From: Clostridiaceae bacterium DTU059
Lineage (GTDB): Bacteria; Bacillota; Clostridia; DSM-8532
Length of the DNA stretch: 61,406 nucleotides
Reading direction: 5' to 3'
Assembly (NCBI GenBank): GCA_001512555.1
Contig: LFSK01000133.1
Span: 2,820-64,225 of the forward strand
The position numbers and the translations under genes were made by a program. The notes below the pieces were generated by a model. It saw nothing but the letters and a program-made list of their open reading frames with translations. It searched no databases and was not told the origin of the DNA. Below, in pieces: positions 1 through 8,282 of this stretch. Numbering within the stretch: position 1 is the first letter of the stretch; each line of letters begins with the position of its first letter.

Positions 1-1388
1 GAGAACGGCCACAGAGCCGAGCTGAACCAGGTGTCAAGAACATCCTCATCCTGGCGGATTCTGGTGGAATCGCATTTCGGACATTTGTCCGGAGCCTCCC
101 TGGATACGGTGATATGTCCGCAGTCATCGCAATAATAGGCAGGAATCCTGTGACCCCACCATAGCTGCCTTGAAATACACCAATCCTGTATATTTTCCAT
201 CCAGTTGAAATAGATCTTTGAGAAGCGCTCAGGCACAAATTTTATGGTGCCGTTTCTCACCGCCTCAATGGCCGGTTCAGCAAGGGGCTTCATCTTCACG
301 AACCACTGATGGCTTACTCTTGGCTCAATAACGGTATTGCAGCGGTAACAGGAACCCACGTTATGATGGTGGGGCTTAATCTTAACAAGAAGTCCAAGCT
401 CTTCCAGATCTCTGACAACCTGTTTTCTGGCTTCATAGCGGTCAAGACCGGCGTATTTTCCACCATTTTCATTAATGGTGGCGTCAGGGTTCATGACATT
501 GATCATTTCAAGGTCATGCCTGAGACCTATCTCAAAGTCATTGGGGTCATGGGCAGGAGTTATCTTAACCACACCGGTGCCGAATTCCCGCTCAACATAA
601 TCGTCGGCAATGATGGGTATCTCACGGTTCATCAGAGGCAGTGTTACGGTTTTCCCTATGAAATCCTTATAGCGCTCATCCTCAGGGTGGACTGCCACCG
701 CAGTATCCCCCAGCATGGTCTCGGGACGCGTTGTGGCTACCTCCAGATATGCATCAGTACCGGTTACGGGGTACTTGATATGCCAGAAGCTGCCTTCCTT
801 TTCCTCATATTCCACCTCGGCGTCCGATATGGAGGTACCGCAACAGGGACACCAGTTGATAATCCTTTCACCCCTATAAATCAGGTCTTTTTCGTAGAGC
901 CTTACAAAAACCTCCAGCACAGCGCGGGACAAGCCCTCATCCATGGTAAAGCGCTCCCGCTTCCAGTCGCAGGAACTTCCCAGCTTCTTAAGCTGCTCCA
1001 CAATACGCCCGCCGTATTGTTCCTTCCACTCCCAGGCTCTTTTCAAGAATTCCTCGCGGCCTATATCTTCCTTGGTAAGCCCCTCTTCAGCCATCTTTTC
1101 AACAATCTTTACCTCGGTAGCAATGCTGGCATGATCCGTGCCGGGAAGCCACAGGGCATTATACCCCTGCATCCTCCTAAACCGTACGAGAATATCCTGC
1201 AGGGTATTGTTCAGGGCGTGCCCCATATGGAGTTGACCTGTAATATTCGGTGGGGGTATCACAATACAGAAGGGCTCCTTTTCCCGGTCAACCTCGGTGT
1301 GAAAATAGTCCTTCTCCATCCATCTGTGATAAATCTTCTCCTCTACCTTTGAGGGATCGTAAGTCTTTTCAATATTGTCTAAACGCAT
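1..1388 (-). CDS. valS: Valyl-tRNA synthetase, N-terminal part (cut by window edge)
   Basis: This class I synthetase charges tRNA-Val with valine in the cytoplasm. Reading from the ATG at 1388, preceded by AAAGGG eight bases upstream, the HIGH-type signature [16 protein letters not shown] lies at about residues 45-60. Near the window edge the motif [12 protein letters not shown], typical of ValRS, marks the return to the catalytic core after the editing domain. About 462 of the roughly 880 residues usual for the family are present. The KMSKS loop, anticodon-binding domain and stop codon lie outside the window. The gene follows a small membrane protein gene, and both lie behind a T-box leader with a valine (GUC) specifier, so tRNA-Val charging probably controls it. 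The identification is secure. Confidence 0.97.
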   Translation of the reverse strand, partial: MRLDNIEKTYDPSKVEEKIYHRWMEKDYFHTEVDREKEPFCIVIPPPNITGQLHMGHALNNTLQDILVRFRRMQGYNALWLPGTDHASIATEVKIVEKMAEEGLTKEDIGREEFLKRAWEWKEQYGGRIVEQLKKLGSSCDWKRERFTMDEGLSRAVLEVFVRLYEKDLIYRGERIINWCPCCGTSISDAEVEYEEKEGSFWHIKYPVTGTDAYLEVATTRPETMLGDTAVAVHPEDERYKDFIGKTVTLPLMNREIPIIADDYVEREFGTGVVKITPAHDPNDFEIGLRHDLEMINVMNPDATINENGGKYAGLDRYEARKQVVRDLEELGLLVKIKPHHHNVGSCYRCNTVIEPRVSHQWFVKMKPLAEPAIEAVRNGTIKFVPERFSKIYFNWMENIQDWCISRQLWWGHRIPAYYCDDCGHITVSREAPDKCPKCDSTRIRQDEDVLDTWFSSALWPF

Positions 1389-1457
1389 ATTCCCAACCCT
1401 TTCATGCTAAAGTGCGCAAGATGTATTTATAATTAACAGGTTCTATCTGGCGACAGA

Positions 1458-1700
1458 CTATTTAAAGGCTATAAAGATAAGCACCACACCCGGTATCAGG
1501 GTGAACAGACCCACCAGTTTGACCATGGAAAGTGCCTTCATCCGCTTGTATTCTTCAAGAGCCTCACCAGTAAACTCATGAGCCTCCTTCACAGTGACGC
1601 GTTGGCTCAGGGCAAGGCGCTTAACAATATATCCCGCGCCATAGTTAATAACGGCGCCCGTCACTATCAGCAGGATCGCTGCTATCTTCAATACAGTCAT
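1458..1700 (-). CDS. Small two-helix membrane protein of unknown function
   Basis: This 80-residue protein is not recognised. It has a hydrophobic N-terminal helix (about residues 5-28) and a second at the C-terminus (about 60-79). They flank a charged, Glu/Lys-rich stretch of about 30 residues (KEAHEFTGEALEEYKR). That pattern predicts a two-pass protein with a soluble loop. It sits between the valine T-box and valS, 69 bp before valS, so it is probably the first gene of the tRNA-Val-regulated transcript. No catalytic motif is visible. The translation is convincing because the membrane helices are clean and the gene lies in line with valS, but the role is unknown. Confidence 0.7.
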   Translation of the reverse strand: MTVLKIAAILLIVTGAVINYGAGYIVKRLALSQRVTVKEAHEFTGEALEEYKRMKALSMVKLVGLFTLIPGVVLIFIAFK

Positions 1701-1848
1701 ATTCCCTCCATATCACCGGAATCTGCATCACCAGGGGCTACTATCCTTGTCATCTTACTTCTCAGAGATTGCCCCACTCCGTTCCGCCCACAATGGCAGA
1801 ATGAAGCGGCAAACATTTATGCGGATATCCGGTGATTCCAAATCCATA

Positions 1849-2108
1849 AAAAAAACTTCCATCCATATCTTTGGACGAAAGCATTTTCCGCGGTACCACC
1901 AAAGTTCCCTTAAACGGGCCCTTTAACAGGAATTTAACGGTTCCTACCCGATGCGATCTACTTTGCCAGCGCCTTCAATAGCTGCTGCCGGTTCAACCGC
2001 CAGGCTCGGAAGCGACCTTCAGCAACACTTTCCCGGAAGTGCTTGCACCAAATGCACATCCTCTCTTTAGGGCGTTATTGCCTACTCCTCTTCGTCATCG
2101 CCAACTAT
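1849..2108 (-). promoter_or_regulatory. T-box leader (valine), upstream of the small membrane gene and valS
   Basis: Read on the minus strand, the leader carries the T-box sequence GGTGGTACCGCGG (forward 1888-1900). It is followed by an intrinsic terminator with 9-bp arms CTTTCGTCC and GGATGGAAG and a run of T (1849-1881). The U in TGGT pairs with an A discriminator base, as in tRNA-Val. Stem I starts near GACGAAGAGGAGTAG. A GTC triplet at forward 2014-2016, within GAAGGTCGC, is the likely specifier, which fits valine. Known T-box logic is that uncharged tRNA-Val stabilises the antiterminator and lets transcription reach valS. The specifier assignment is inferred from position, not from a folded model. 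Confidence 0.93.
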
Positions 2109-2121
2109 TTGTTTATTAATG

Positions 2122-2151
2122 AATATAGACCATTACCGCAAAGTCTGTCAA
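2122..2151 (-). promoter_or_regulatory. Sigma-A type promoter for the valine T-box transcript
   Basis: On the minus strand, TTGACA (forward 2146-2151) is followed after 18 bp by TATATT (forward 2122-2127). The predicted start falls at the beginning of T-box stem I. The promoter lies just past the stop codon of the upstream zinc-ribbon gene, so valS need not depend on read-through. Confidence 0.8.
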
Positions 2152-2155
2152 GGGT

Positions 2156-2764
2156 TTATCCGGCTTTCAGTTTGGATCCGCAAAAGTTGCAGGCTTCGAT
2201 CCTGCCCACAGCCACTTCTTTATTCGCTCCGCAATTCTTGCAGGATACTATATCATATTCCAGCTCAGGGTCATGTTCCACCCCGGGTCGGGGCACCACA
2301 ACAGTACGATTCACTTCGCTGATGCGCGCGTTTGGAAGGAAATTACGGCTGATCATCCGCTCCAGATACTGACGCACCTTTTCGTATGGGATTCTCGTAA
2401 GCCTGCTGATTTCATCTATGCTGGAAACCCCGTCGTTGACGATTATGCTGATAAACCGCCTGTAAACATTGGCATTCTTTTTTATAAAAACAGCGGCTGC
2501 CAAAAGGGCAAGGGCACCGGACATCAGGACTAGAAATCCAGCTACAACACTGTTCACTCTGAAACCTGCTTCAAAAAGCGCTGCCGTAAGAAATGCGCCA
2601 ATCAATGCAATAAGTATCCATGCCAGCACCTTAAGAATCCCTGATGCAACCATGGTAGCCTTTAGATCGGAACGCACCTTCAGGATAAGGAGCAGAAGCC
2701 CTAAAGGCCAGAATATAACGAAGCCAACCACCACTATAGACCATGGAATGCCTGATTCCTTCAC
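2156..2764 (-). CDS. Membrane protein with winged-helix-like segment and C-terminal zinc ribbon
   Basis: The family is not recognised by name. The protein has about four hydrophobic segments in its first 95 residues. They are followed by a roughly 60-residue soluble segment (NDGVSSIDEISRLTRIPYEK) that looks like a winged-helix or PCI-type fold. The C-terminus is a zinc ribbon with two CxxC pairs (SCKNCGA and ACNFCGS). The GTG at 2764 is preferred because AGGAGG lies eight bases upstream; an in-frame GTG at 2773 directly abuts that ribosome-binding site. The start overlaps the end of folA by 4 bp, so it is probably co-transcribed with thyA-folA. The architecture suggests membrane-anchored regulation or protein binding, but no function can be assigned. 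Confidence 0.75.
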   Translation of the reverse strand: MKESGIPWSIVVVGFVIFWPLGLLLLILKVRSDLKATMVASGILKVLAWILIALIGAFLTAALFEAGFRVNSVVAGFLVLMSGALALLAAAVFIKKNANVYRRFISIIVNDGVSSIDEISRLTRIPYEKVRQYLERMISRNFLPNARISEVNRTVVVPRPGVEHDPELEYDIVSCKNCGANKEVAVGRIEACNFCGSKLKAG

Positions 2765-3276
2765 CCTTCGCACCTCCTGTAAGTGTCATACCGGAATGCT
2801 ACTCCAACCTTGCTCTCCTGCCACCCGCCTGCTTCCTCCCTGACCCACTGGCTTTCCCTGTCAAAATCAGGAAGGTGGGTATCAGCTTCAAATGCCGCGT
2901 CAATTCGGGTAATCAGAGCCTGGGAACAATAGTCCAGAAGCAGCCGGTAGACCGATTCCCCGCCGCATACATAAACATCACCTTTAAAGTCGGCTATGGT
3001 GGACATCAGTTCCTCAAGATTATGCACCACAACTGCCCCCGGGCACTGGTAATTCTTATCCCGTGTCAGTACCACGTTGATCCTGTCCGGAAGGGGCCTG
3101 GCATCCTTGAAGGATTCCAGCGTCTTGCGCCCCACCACTATCATATTGCCCCTGGTCAGTTGGGAAAAGCGCTTCAAATCCTCAGGTATTCTTTTTAACA
3201 ACTTGTTTTTAAACCCTATCCCCCAGTTTCTATCGGCCGAAGCGATGAGGATAAGGTCATTTCTCGGCCAATCCAT
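2761..3276 (-). CDS. folA: Dihydrofolate reductase
   Basis: DHFR reduces dihydrofolate to tetrahydrofolate with NADPH, regenerating the folate that thymidylate synthase oxidises. At 171 residues it has the usual length. Family landmarks are the N-terminal LIASADRNWGIGFKNKLL, the NADPH-binding GRKTLESF and the C-terminal VYVCGGESVYRLLL. The ATG at 3276 is chosen because GGAGG lies five bases upstream; an in-frame TTG at 3288 would start inside that site. It follows thyA by 20 bp, the common bacterial thyA-folA pair, and its end overlaps the next gene. Confidence is high. Confidence 0.96.
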   Translation of the reverse strand: MDWPRNDLILIASADRNWGIGFKNKLLKRIPEDLKRFSQLTRGNMIVVGRKTLESFKDARPLPDRINVVLTRDKNYQCPGAVVVHNLEELMSTIADFKGDVYVCGGESVYRLLLDYCSQALITRIDAAFEADTHLPDFDRESQWVREEAGGWQESKVGVAFRYDTYRRCEG

Positions 3277-3296
3277 TTTAACCTCCAAGAATCAGA

Positions 3297-4127
3297 TCAA
3301 ACCGCAACAGGAATATTTCTTATCTGAGGTCCGGTAATATAGTTCTCAAGCCTGAAATCGGAGACCTCAAATGCATAGAAGTCCTTGATATCAGAATTCA
3401 TAATGAATTCAGGCGCCGGATGAGGCTCCCTGCTGATCAATTCTTTCACCAGGGGTATGTGCCTGTCGTAGATATGGGCATCGGCGATGACGTGAACCAA
3501 TTCACCCACTTCCAGCCCGCTCACCTGGGCAAACATATGCACAAGCACAGCGTACTGAACCACATTCCAGTTATTGGCCACCAATACGTCCTGGGATCTC
3601 TGGTTGAGGATGGCATTGAGCTTCCTTCCGCTGACATTGAAGGTCACGCTGTAGGCACAGGGGTAAAGATTCATGTCTATCAGGTCGGCATGGTTATACA
3701 TGTTGGTTATGATACGCCTGCTGTAGGGATTACGCTTAAGATCAAACAGAACCCTGTCCACCTGGTCAAACTCGCCTTCCTTATAGCGGTGCCTGATACC
3801 TAGTTGGTAGCCGTATGCCTTTCCGATGGATCCATTTTCGTCCGCCCAGGCATCCCAGATATGGCTATTGAGATCCTTGATATTGTTGGACTTTTTCTGC
3901 CAGATCCAAAGAAGCTCGTCTACAGCATTCTTCAGGTTTGTGGGTCTTAAGGTCAGGATGGGAAACTCAGCTGAAAGATCGTACCGGTTGACCACGCAGG
4001 ATTTCTTGATGGTATGGGCTGGCGTGCCATCCGGCCATCTGGGCCTTACCTCAAAACCTTCATCGGAAAACCCGTTCTCAAGAATATCCTTGCACATTTC
4101 AATGAAGATAAGATCCGCCTGACTCAT
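3297..4127 (-). CDS. thyA: Thymidylate synthase (ThyA type)
   Basis: ThyA methylates dUMP to dTMP with methylenetetrahydrofolate, producing dihydrofolate for the FolA encoded just downstream. The catalytic cysteine is in NLYPCAYSVTF (about residue 157 from the ATG at 4127) and the phosphate-binding segment is QRSQDVLVANNWNVVQYAV. The Asn-Asn-Trp variant differs from the Gly-Leu-Pro-Phe form of well-known ThyA proteins; as far as I recall it is typical of a clostridial subgroup. The protein has 276 residues from this ATG. An in-frame GTG nine bases upstream is less likely because it falls in the purine-rich ribosome-binding region. A complete thyA-folA pair implies no need for flavin-dependent ThyX. 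Confidence 0.95.
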   Translation of the reverse strand: MSQADLIFIEMCKDILENGFSDEGFEVRPRWPDGTPAHTIKKSCVVNRYDLSAEFPILTLRPTNLKNAVDELLWIWQKKSNNIKDLNSHIWDAWADENGSIGKAYGYQLGIRHRYKEGEFDQVDRVLFDLKRNPYSRRIITNMYNHADLIDMNLYPCAYSVTFNVSGRKLNAILNQRSQDVLVANNWNVVQYAVLVHMFAQVSGLEVGELVHVIADAHIYDRHIPLVKELISREPHPAPEFIMNSDIKDFYAFEVSDFRLENYITGPQIRNIPVAV

Positions 4128-4401
4128 GCTTAGCACCTGCCCTTTCGTTATATTAAAGTATATGTTCTATGCTCATCTCTTTAACAATACTTTACCCTAT
4201 TCTTCCCACACCGACAATATAAATAACAGATCATGCAGTAGGAATCCTTGTAAGCATTTTTCCATCCCCTGTTATATCATAAGGAAGATTGCCCGGAGCG
4301 CTTGCGATGACCCATCAGATTCAATGTTGACAGGATGAGCAAGATTGAATAGGATGGGATGGAAGATAACAAGAATCCCCTGTGAAGGAGCGAAAGTGGC
4401 T

Positions 4402-5247
4402 ATGAAGATCAATTCGGATTTCAGAATCCTCGGCTTCAACAGTCCTTACCAGGATGCCGACACGGTTGTGTTCGGCGCCCCCTTTGACGGCACATCCTCC
4501 TTTCGTCCGGGTTCGCGCTTCGGTCCGCCCGCCATCCGCAATGATTCCTATGGTATTGAGACATACAGCCCTTATCAGTATCGGGATATGGCAGAAATCA
4601 AAGGACACGATCTGGGGGATCTGGATCTTCCCTTCGGTGATACCAACCAGGCTCTTAAAGAAATCGGAGATTGCGCAAGAAGAATCATAGAAGACCGGAA
4701 AAAATTCATCATGCTTGGAGGCGAGCATCTGGTTACCTTGCCCGCAGTGGAAGCCGCTTTGGAAGCGTTTCCCGACCTATGCATCATCCATCTGGATGCC
4801 CACACAGATCTGAGGGATGACTATCTGGGAGTCAGGCTATCCCATGCAACAGTCATGAGGCGGGTTTGGGAAATGGTCGGCGACAACCGGATATGGCAAT
4901 ACGGTATCCGTTCGGGAGAACGCTATGAGTTCCAGTGGGCCAGGCAACACACCTGTTTAACTCCCTTTGTTTTGGATGGAATTGAAAAGGCCATAGATGA
5001 AATAGGAAACAGGCCGGTTTATCTCACCATTGACCTGGATGTTCTGGACCCCTCGGTCTTTCCCGGCACCGGCACCCCCGAACATGGCGGCGTCACCTTC
5101 CGGGAACTCCTGGATTTCCTGATCAAACTCACTCCATTGGACATAAAGGCTGCTGACCTGGTAGAACTGGCACCCCACTACGACCATAGCGGCGTATCTA
5201 CCGCCGCCGCCTGCAAGTTACTGAGGGAACTGGCTCTTATTCTTTGA
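4402..5247 (+). CDS. speB: Agmatinase (ureohydrolase family)
   Basis: This Mn-dependent enzyme hydrolyses agmatine to putrescine and urea. Metal-binding motifs of the arginase/agmatinase superfamily are complete: GGEHLVTLPAVEA, IIHLDAHTDLRDDYLG and YLTIDLDVLDPSVFPGTGTP. The length of about 281 residues fits. AGGAG at 4386-4390 precedes two candidate starts, GTG at 4396 and ATG at 4402; the ATG is used here, although the GTG has the tighter spacing. No arginine decarboxylase or spermidine synthase gene is adjacent, so the substrate is assigned by family only. The 3' end overlaps the convergent comEC stop by 11 bp. Formiminoglutamase or guanidinobutyrase are less likely alternatives. Confidence 0.88.
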   Translation: MKINSDFRILGFNSPYQDADTVVFGAPFDGTSSFRPGSRFGPPAIRNDSYGIETYSPYQYRDMAEIKGHDLGDLDLPFGDTNQALKEIGDCARRIIEDRKKFIMLGGEHLVTLPAVEAALEAFPDLCIIHLDAHTDLRDDYLGVRLSHATVMRRVWEMVGDNRIWQYGIRSGERYEFQWARQHTCLTPFVLDGIEKAIDEIGNRPVYLTIDLDVLDPSVFPGTGTPEHGGVTFRELLDFLIKLTPLDIKAADLVELAPHYDHSGVSTAAACKLLRELALIL

Positions 5248-7717
5248 TCACAGTCCATACCGACATTTGCCCAGGTTTTCGGGAATCCACCCTTACCATT
5301 ATACCTCCATGACTAATGGTCTCGTATAGCTTGGCACCTGCTGATGCATAGCGCTTCATCGACTCCTCACTGGGATGCCCATACCTGTTTTTACCCACGC
5401 TTATAACAGCTATGGTGGGGCTTACCTGCCTTATGAATTCAGCACTTGATGAATATTTCGAACCATGGTGGGGAACCTTTATGAGATCACAATCCAACGC
5501 CTTTTGTCCCAGAAGCAGGTTTTCGGAGGGAAATCCGATATCCCCTGTAAAAATCGCACTGAATCCTGCATAATCCAGTCTTGTCACCAATGAGAGCTCA
5601 TTGGCGTTGGCTGTTTTGCCAGTTGGCATTTGTGTTTTATCTTCAAGTGGATAGATGGCCGTAAGCACAAGGCCATCCTCCGAATAAATAATATCATCCT
5701 GATCTGCCAACTCCACAGGGATACCTTTATCGCGGGCATAATCGGTCAGCTCATTCATTTCGCTGTCTTCCGCGTCGGCAATCACCAGTCGTTTGACTCC
5801 CATTTTGTCCATGACGCTCTTCAGCCCGTTTATATGATCTGCATGACCGTGGGTTGCAATCATCACATCAATCCGGGTGATTTTCAGGTCGTAAAGAACC
5901 GGAACCACAATCATTTCTCCCGTATAGGAACCATCATGGTCATCGTAGATGCTTCCTCCCCCATCAATGATGATGCTCTTACCCGACGGGGTTTTAATAA
6001 TACTGCAATCCCCCTGCCCCACATCAGCAAAATAGATCTCAAGCTTCCCGGATGGGATCATGTCCAGCAGGATCAGGCTTCCATAAACAGCCAGCATACA
6101 TGCAATAAGCCAGCTGCCCCATCTCTTTGCGTTGCCTCCTGACTTAAAGCCCTTGACGGTATCACCTCCGTCTACTTCATTTCTGCTGGCATGTCCGGAG
6201 CTATCCATGGCAACGGGACACGGTTTCTGAAACTTTCTCTCCATCCAGGGTATACCATAGCGTATGATAAGCAGGATCAGATAATATCCGGCTGTCAGCA
6301 AAAAGCTCGGGGTGGCCACAGCCAGTTCCGCCCAGGGCACGGACGAAACAGTCTGAGTTGCCGTGAGAACAATACCGGTTAATAAGGATACAATCCAGCC
6401 CAGCACATGGCAGATCGGACGGAACACAAACCAGAAAACCGCCAGAACAGCAGCCAGCGCTGTCAAAATCCCTGTTACTGGAACCACAACCAGATTGGCA
6501 AGGATGGATACCACCGAGAAACTGTTGAAGGTTCCTGCTATGACAGGGATCACGCCTAGCTGCGCCGAGAAGGTTCCTGCCAGGGTATCCCTTATCACCT
6601 TGGGCATTTTTACAGGAAGTTTTTCAAATACAGGTTTGTAGAATACCACCAGGGACAGGGCAGCACTATGGGAAAGAATAAATCCGATATCGAACAGCAT
6701 AAAGGTATTCGAGAGCAGGATCAGCAGGACCGAAGCTGATATCGAACAAAAGAAATCAGTTTGCCGCCAGATAATCATGCCCAATAACATAATGCCTGCC
6801 ATGATGGCAGCGCGAATAACCGACGCTTCCATGCCAGTAGCAAAGACATAAATCAACATTACTGGCAGCGAAACCACCGAAGCCCATCTGGGATTAAGCC
6901 CAATTCGTTTAAGCAGCCAGATGAAGGGAAGCAATAGAAAGGCCAGGTTGGCTCCGGATACCGCCATTATGTGGGACAGCCCTGCCCTCCTGAAGGCCTC
7001 CTCCATGCTCTCGGGCATTTCCTGGGTGTAACCTATGAGCATTCCGGCCACCACAGAGGCCTCCTGTTCCGGCATGCTTCCATACAGGGCATCCAATATG
7101 TTTTTGCGCACAGCATAGCCTGCAGATTTGAGAAAGAAACTCCTGTCGCCCTCCAGAACTCTCAGTTGTGACGAATTTATACTGCATACCCCGGATATAC
7201 CTTTTGCCGCTAGGAAACGCCTGTAGTCAAATCCCCCGATGTTGCGCTGCACTGCCGGAATTTCTATTGCGGTTCTGATTTGCACCATCTTCCCGTACTG
7301 CAATTCCTCCAGAGGACTGTCACTGTAAACACTGACCTTGATCCTGCCTTTACGAATCGGGCTTACTTCTCCATCCGCGGTGATGGTATCCACCAACAGG
7401 GTGAAGATAATCCTGCCATCAGAGAATACAGGCTCATCATTAATTGCCCCCTCGACAACTACCTGGCGGCCCTGCCAAGGCAGGAACCTGTTATTGACAG
7501 CCTGGATATTAAAAAAGTGCAGCAAAAAACCTGATATCATTAATGGAAGCGCTAACAGAAGAAAGGGTGATCTGCCGGAGAGCCTGCGATAAACAAGCAA
7601 GGCGGCAAAGCAGAGGAAGAGTACCGCACACAAACCCGGAATAATTGAGGGTACCTTGTCGGCAACGAGTATTCCAATAATCAGGGCAACTGCTGATACT
7701 GCCAATGGTCTTTTCAT
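5237..7717 (-). CDS. comEC: ComEC/Rec2 DNA-uptake channel protein
   Basis: ComEC forms the membrane channel that brings single-stranded DNA into the cell during natural transformation. The 826 residues show the expected three parts. First comes an N-terminal membrane and OB-like region. Next is a multi-helix competence domain containing AGLSHIMAVSGANLAFLLLPF. Last is a C-terminal metallo-beta-lactamase-like domain with DVGQGDCSIIKTPSGKSIIIDGGG-type sequence and the metal-binding IATHGHADHINGL. The start ATG at 7717 has GGAG eight bases upstream. No comEA or pilus genes are nearby, so competence cannot be judged from this window. The convergent agmatinase gene overlaps its 3' end. Confidence 0.95.
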   Translation of the reverse strand: MKRPLAVSAVALIIGILVADKVPSIIPGLCAVLFLCFAALLVYRRLSGRSPFLLLALPLMISGFLLHFFNIQAVNNRFLPWQGRQVVVEGAINDEPVFSDGRIIFTLLVDTITADGEVSPIRKGRIKVSVYSDSPLEELQYGKMVQIRTAIEIPAVQRNIGGFDYRRFLAAKGISGVCSINSSQLRVLEGDRSFFLKSAGYAVRKNILDALYGSMPEQEASVVAGMLIGYTQEMPESMEEAFRRAGLSHIMAVSGANLAFLLLPFIWLLKRIGLNPRWASVVSLPVMLIYVFATGMEASVIRAAIMAGIMLLGMIIWRQTDFFCSISASVLLILLSNTFMLFDIGFILSHSAALSLVVFYKPVFEKLPVKMPKVIRDTLAGTFSAQLGVIPVIAGTFNSFSVVSILANLVVVPVTGILTALAAVLAVFWFVFRPICHVLGWIVSLLTGIVLTATQTVSSVPWAELAVATPSFLLTAGYYLILLIIRYGIPWMERKFQKPCPVAMDSSGHASRNEVDGGDTVKGFKSGGNAKRWGSWLIACMLAVYGSLILLDMIPSGKLEIYFADVGQGDCSIIKTPSGKSIIIDGGGSIYDDHDGSYTGEMIVVPVLYDLKITRIDVMIATHGHADHINGLKSVMDKMGVKRLVIADAEDSEMNELTDYARDKGIPVELADQDDIIYSEDGLVLTAIYPLEDKTQMPTGKTANANELSLVTRLDYAGFSAIFTGDIGFPSENLLLGQKALDCDLIKVPHHGSKYSSSAEFIRQVSPTIAVISVGKNRYGHPSEESMKRYASAGAKLYETISHGGIMVRVDSRKPGQMSVWTVIKE

Positions 7718-7765
7718 GGCGGTAACTCCGCAGAATCGCTATATATTTGCGGGCCGTACCCGCTT

Positions 7766-8266
7766 TCAGCCTTGATTCAGATTTCTCTTCATGATGGCCA
7801 CGCCGCTGGTTCCGGAGTTACTGAGTGCTCTTTCCATGGTAGGAAAACGCTCAAAGCCAAGACTCTCCCAGAACCTTAGGCCGCATTTATTCTCCTCGGA
7901 AACCGAAGCCATCGCTACAGAAGCACCTCTGGATTCGAAACTGTTCAAAAGCTTCCGGACTGCCCAGGTGCCTATGCCTCTGTTCTGAAAGACCGGATCA
8001 ACAATGATGATATGTATCCATACCACTTTGACTTCGTCAAGATTCCGTAATTCGCAGCATATAAAACCCACAGCCTGGTCATCGCCGAGAACTATCATCG
8101 TGGACATCATTGGATGGGACATTATCCTTTCCCTTACCTCGTCCAGGTTCTTGAATCCTGTGGCATAGCCCAGCTCATCGGTCATGGAATACCATTTTTC
8201 CAAAGAGGCCATATCCCGTGGGCCTACACTTCTGAAACTGATTTCATGCATACTGATTTCCCGCAT
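7766..8266 (-). CDS. GNAT family N-acetyltransferase
   Basis: This is a cytoplasmic acetyl-CoA-dependent acetyltransferase of unknown substrate. The acetyl-CoA binding motif is seen as VDPVFQNRGIGTWAVRKLL, with the later GASVAMASVSEENKCGLRFWESLGFERF typical of the GNAT C-terminal half. The ATG at 8266 is preferred because GAGG lies six bases upstream. Earlier in-frame codons would run into the 3' end of the upstream lipoprotein gene and lack a ribosome-binding site. The resulting 166-residue protein has a usual GNAT length. It lies 16 bp after that lipoprotein gene and may share its transcript. RimI- or RimJ-like activity or small-molecule acetylation cannot be told apart here. Confidence 0.85.
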   Translation of the reverse strand: MREISMHEISFRSVGPRDMASLEKWYSMTDELGYATGFKNLDEVRERIMSHPMMSTMIVLGDDQAVGFICCELRNLDEVKVVWIHIIIVDPVFQNRGIGTWAVRKLLNSFESRGASVAMASVSEENKCGLRFWESLGFERFPTMERALSNSGTSGVAIMKRNLNQG

Positions 8267-8282
8267 TACATCCCTCGGGCAG

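Noticed and set aside
309-1352. Long plus-strand open frame of about 347 codons
   Set aside because: It lies antisense to valS, which shows clear family motifs in the opposite frame; the translation resembles no protein.
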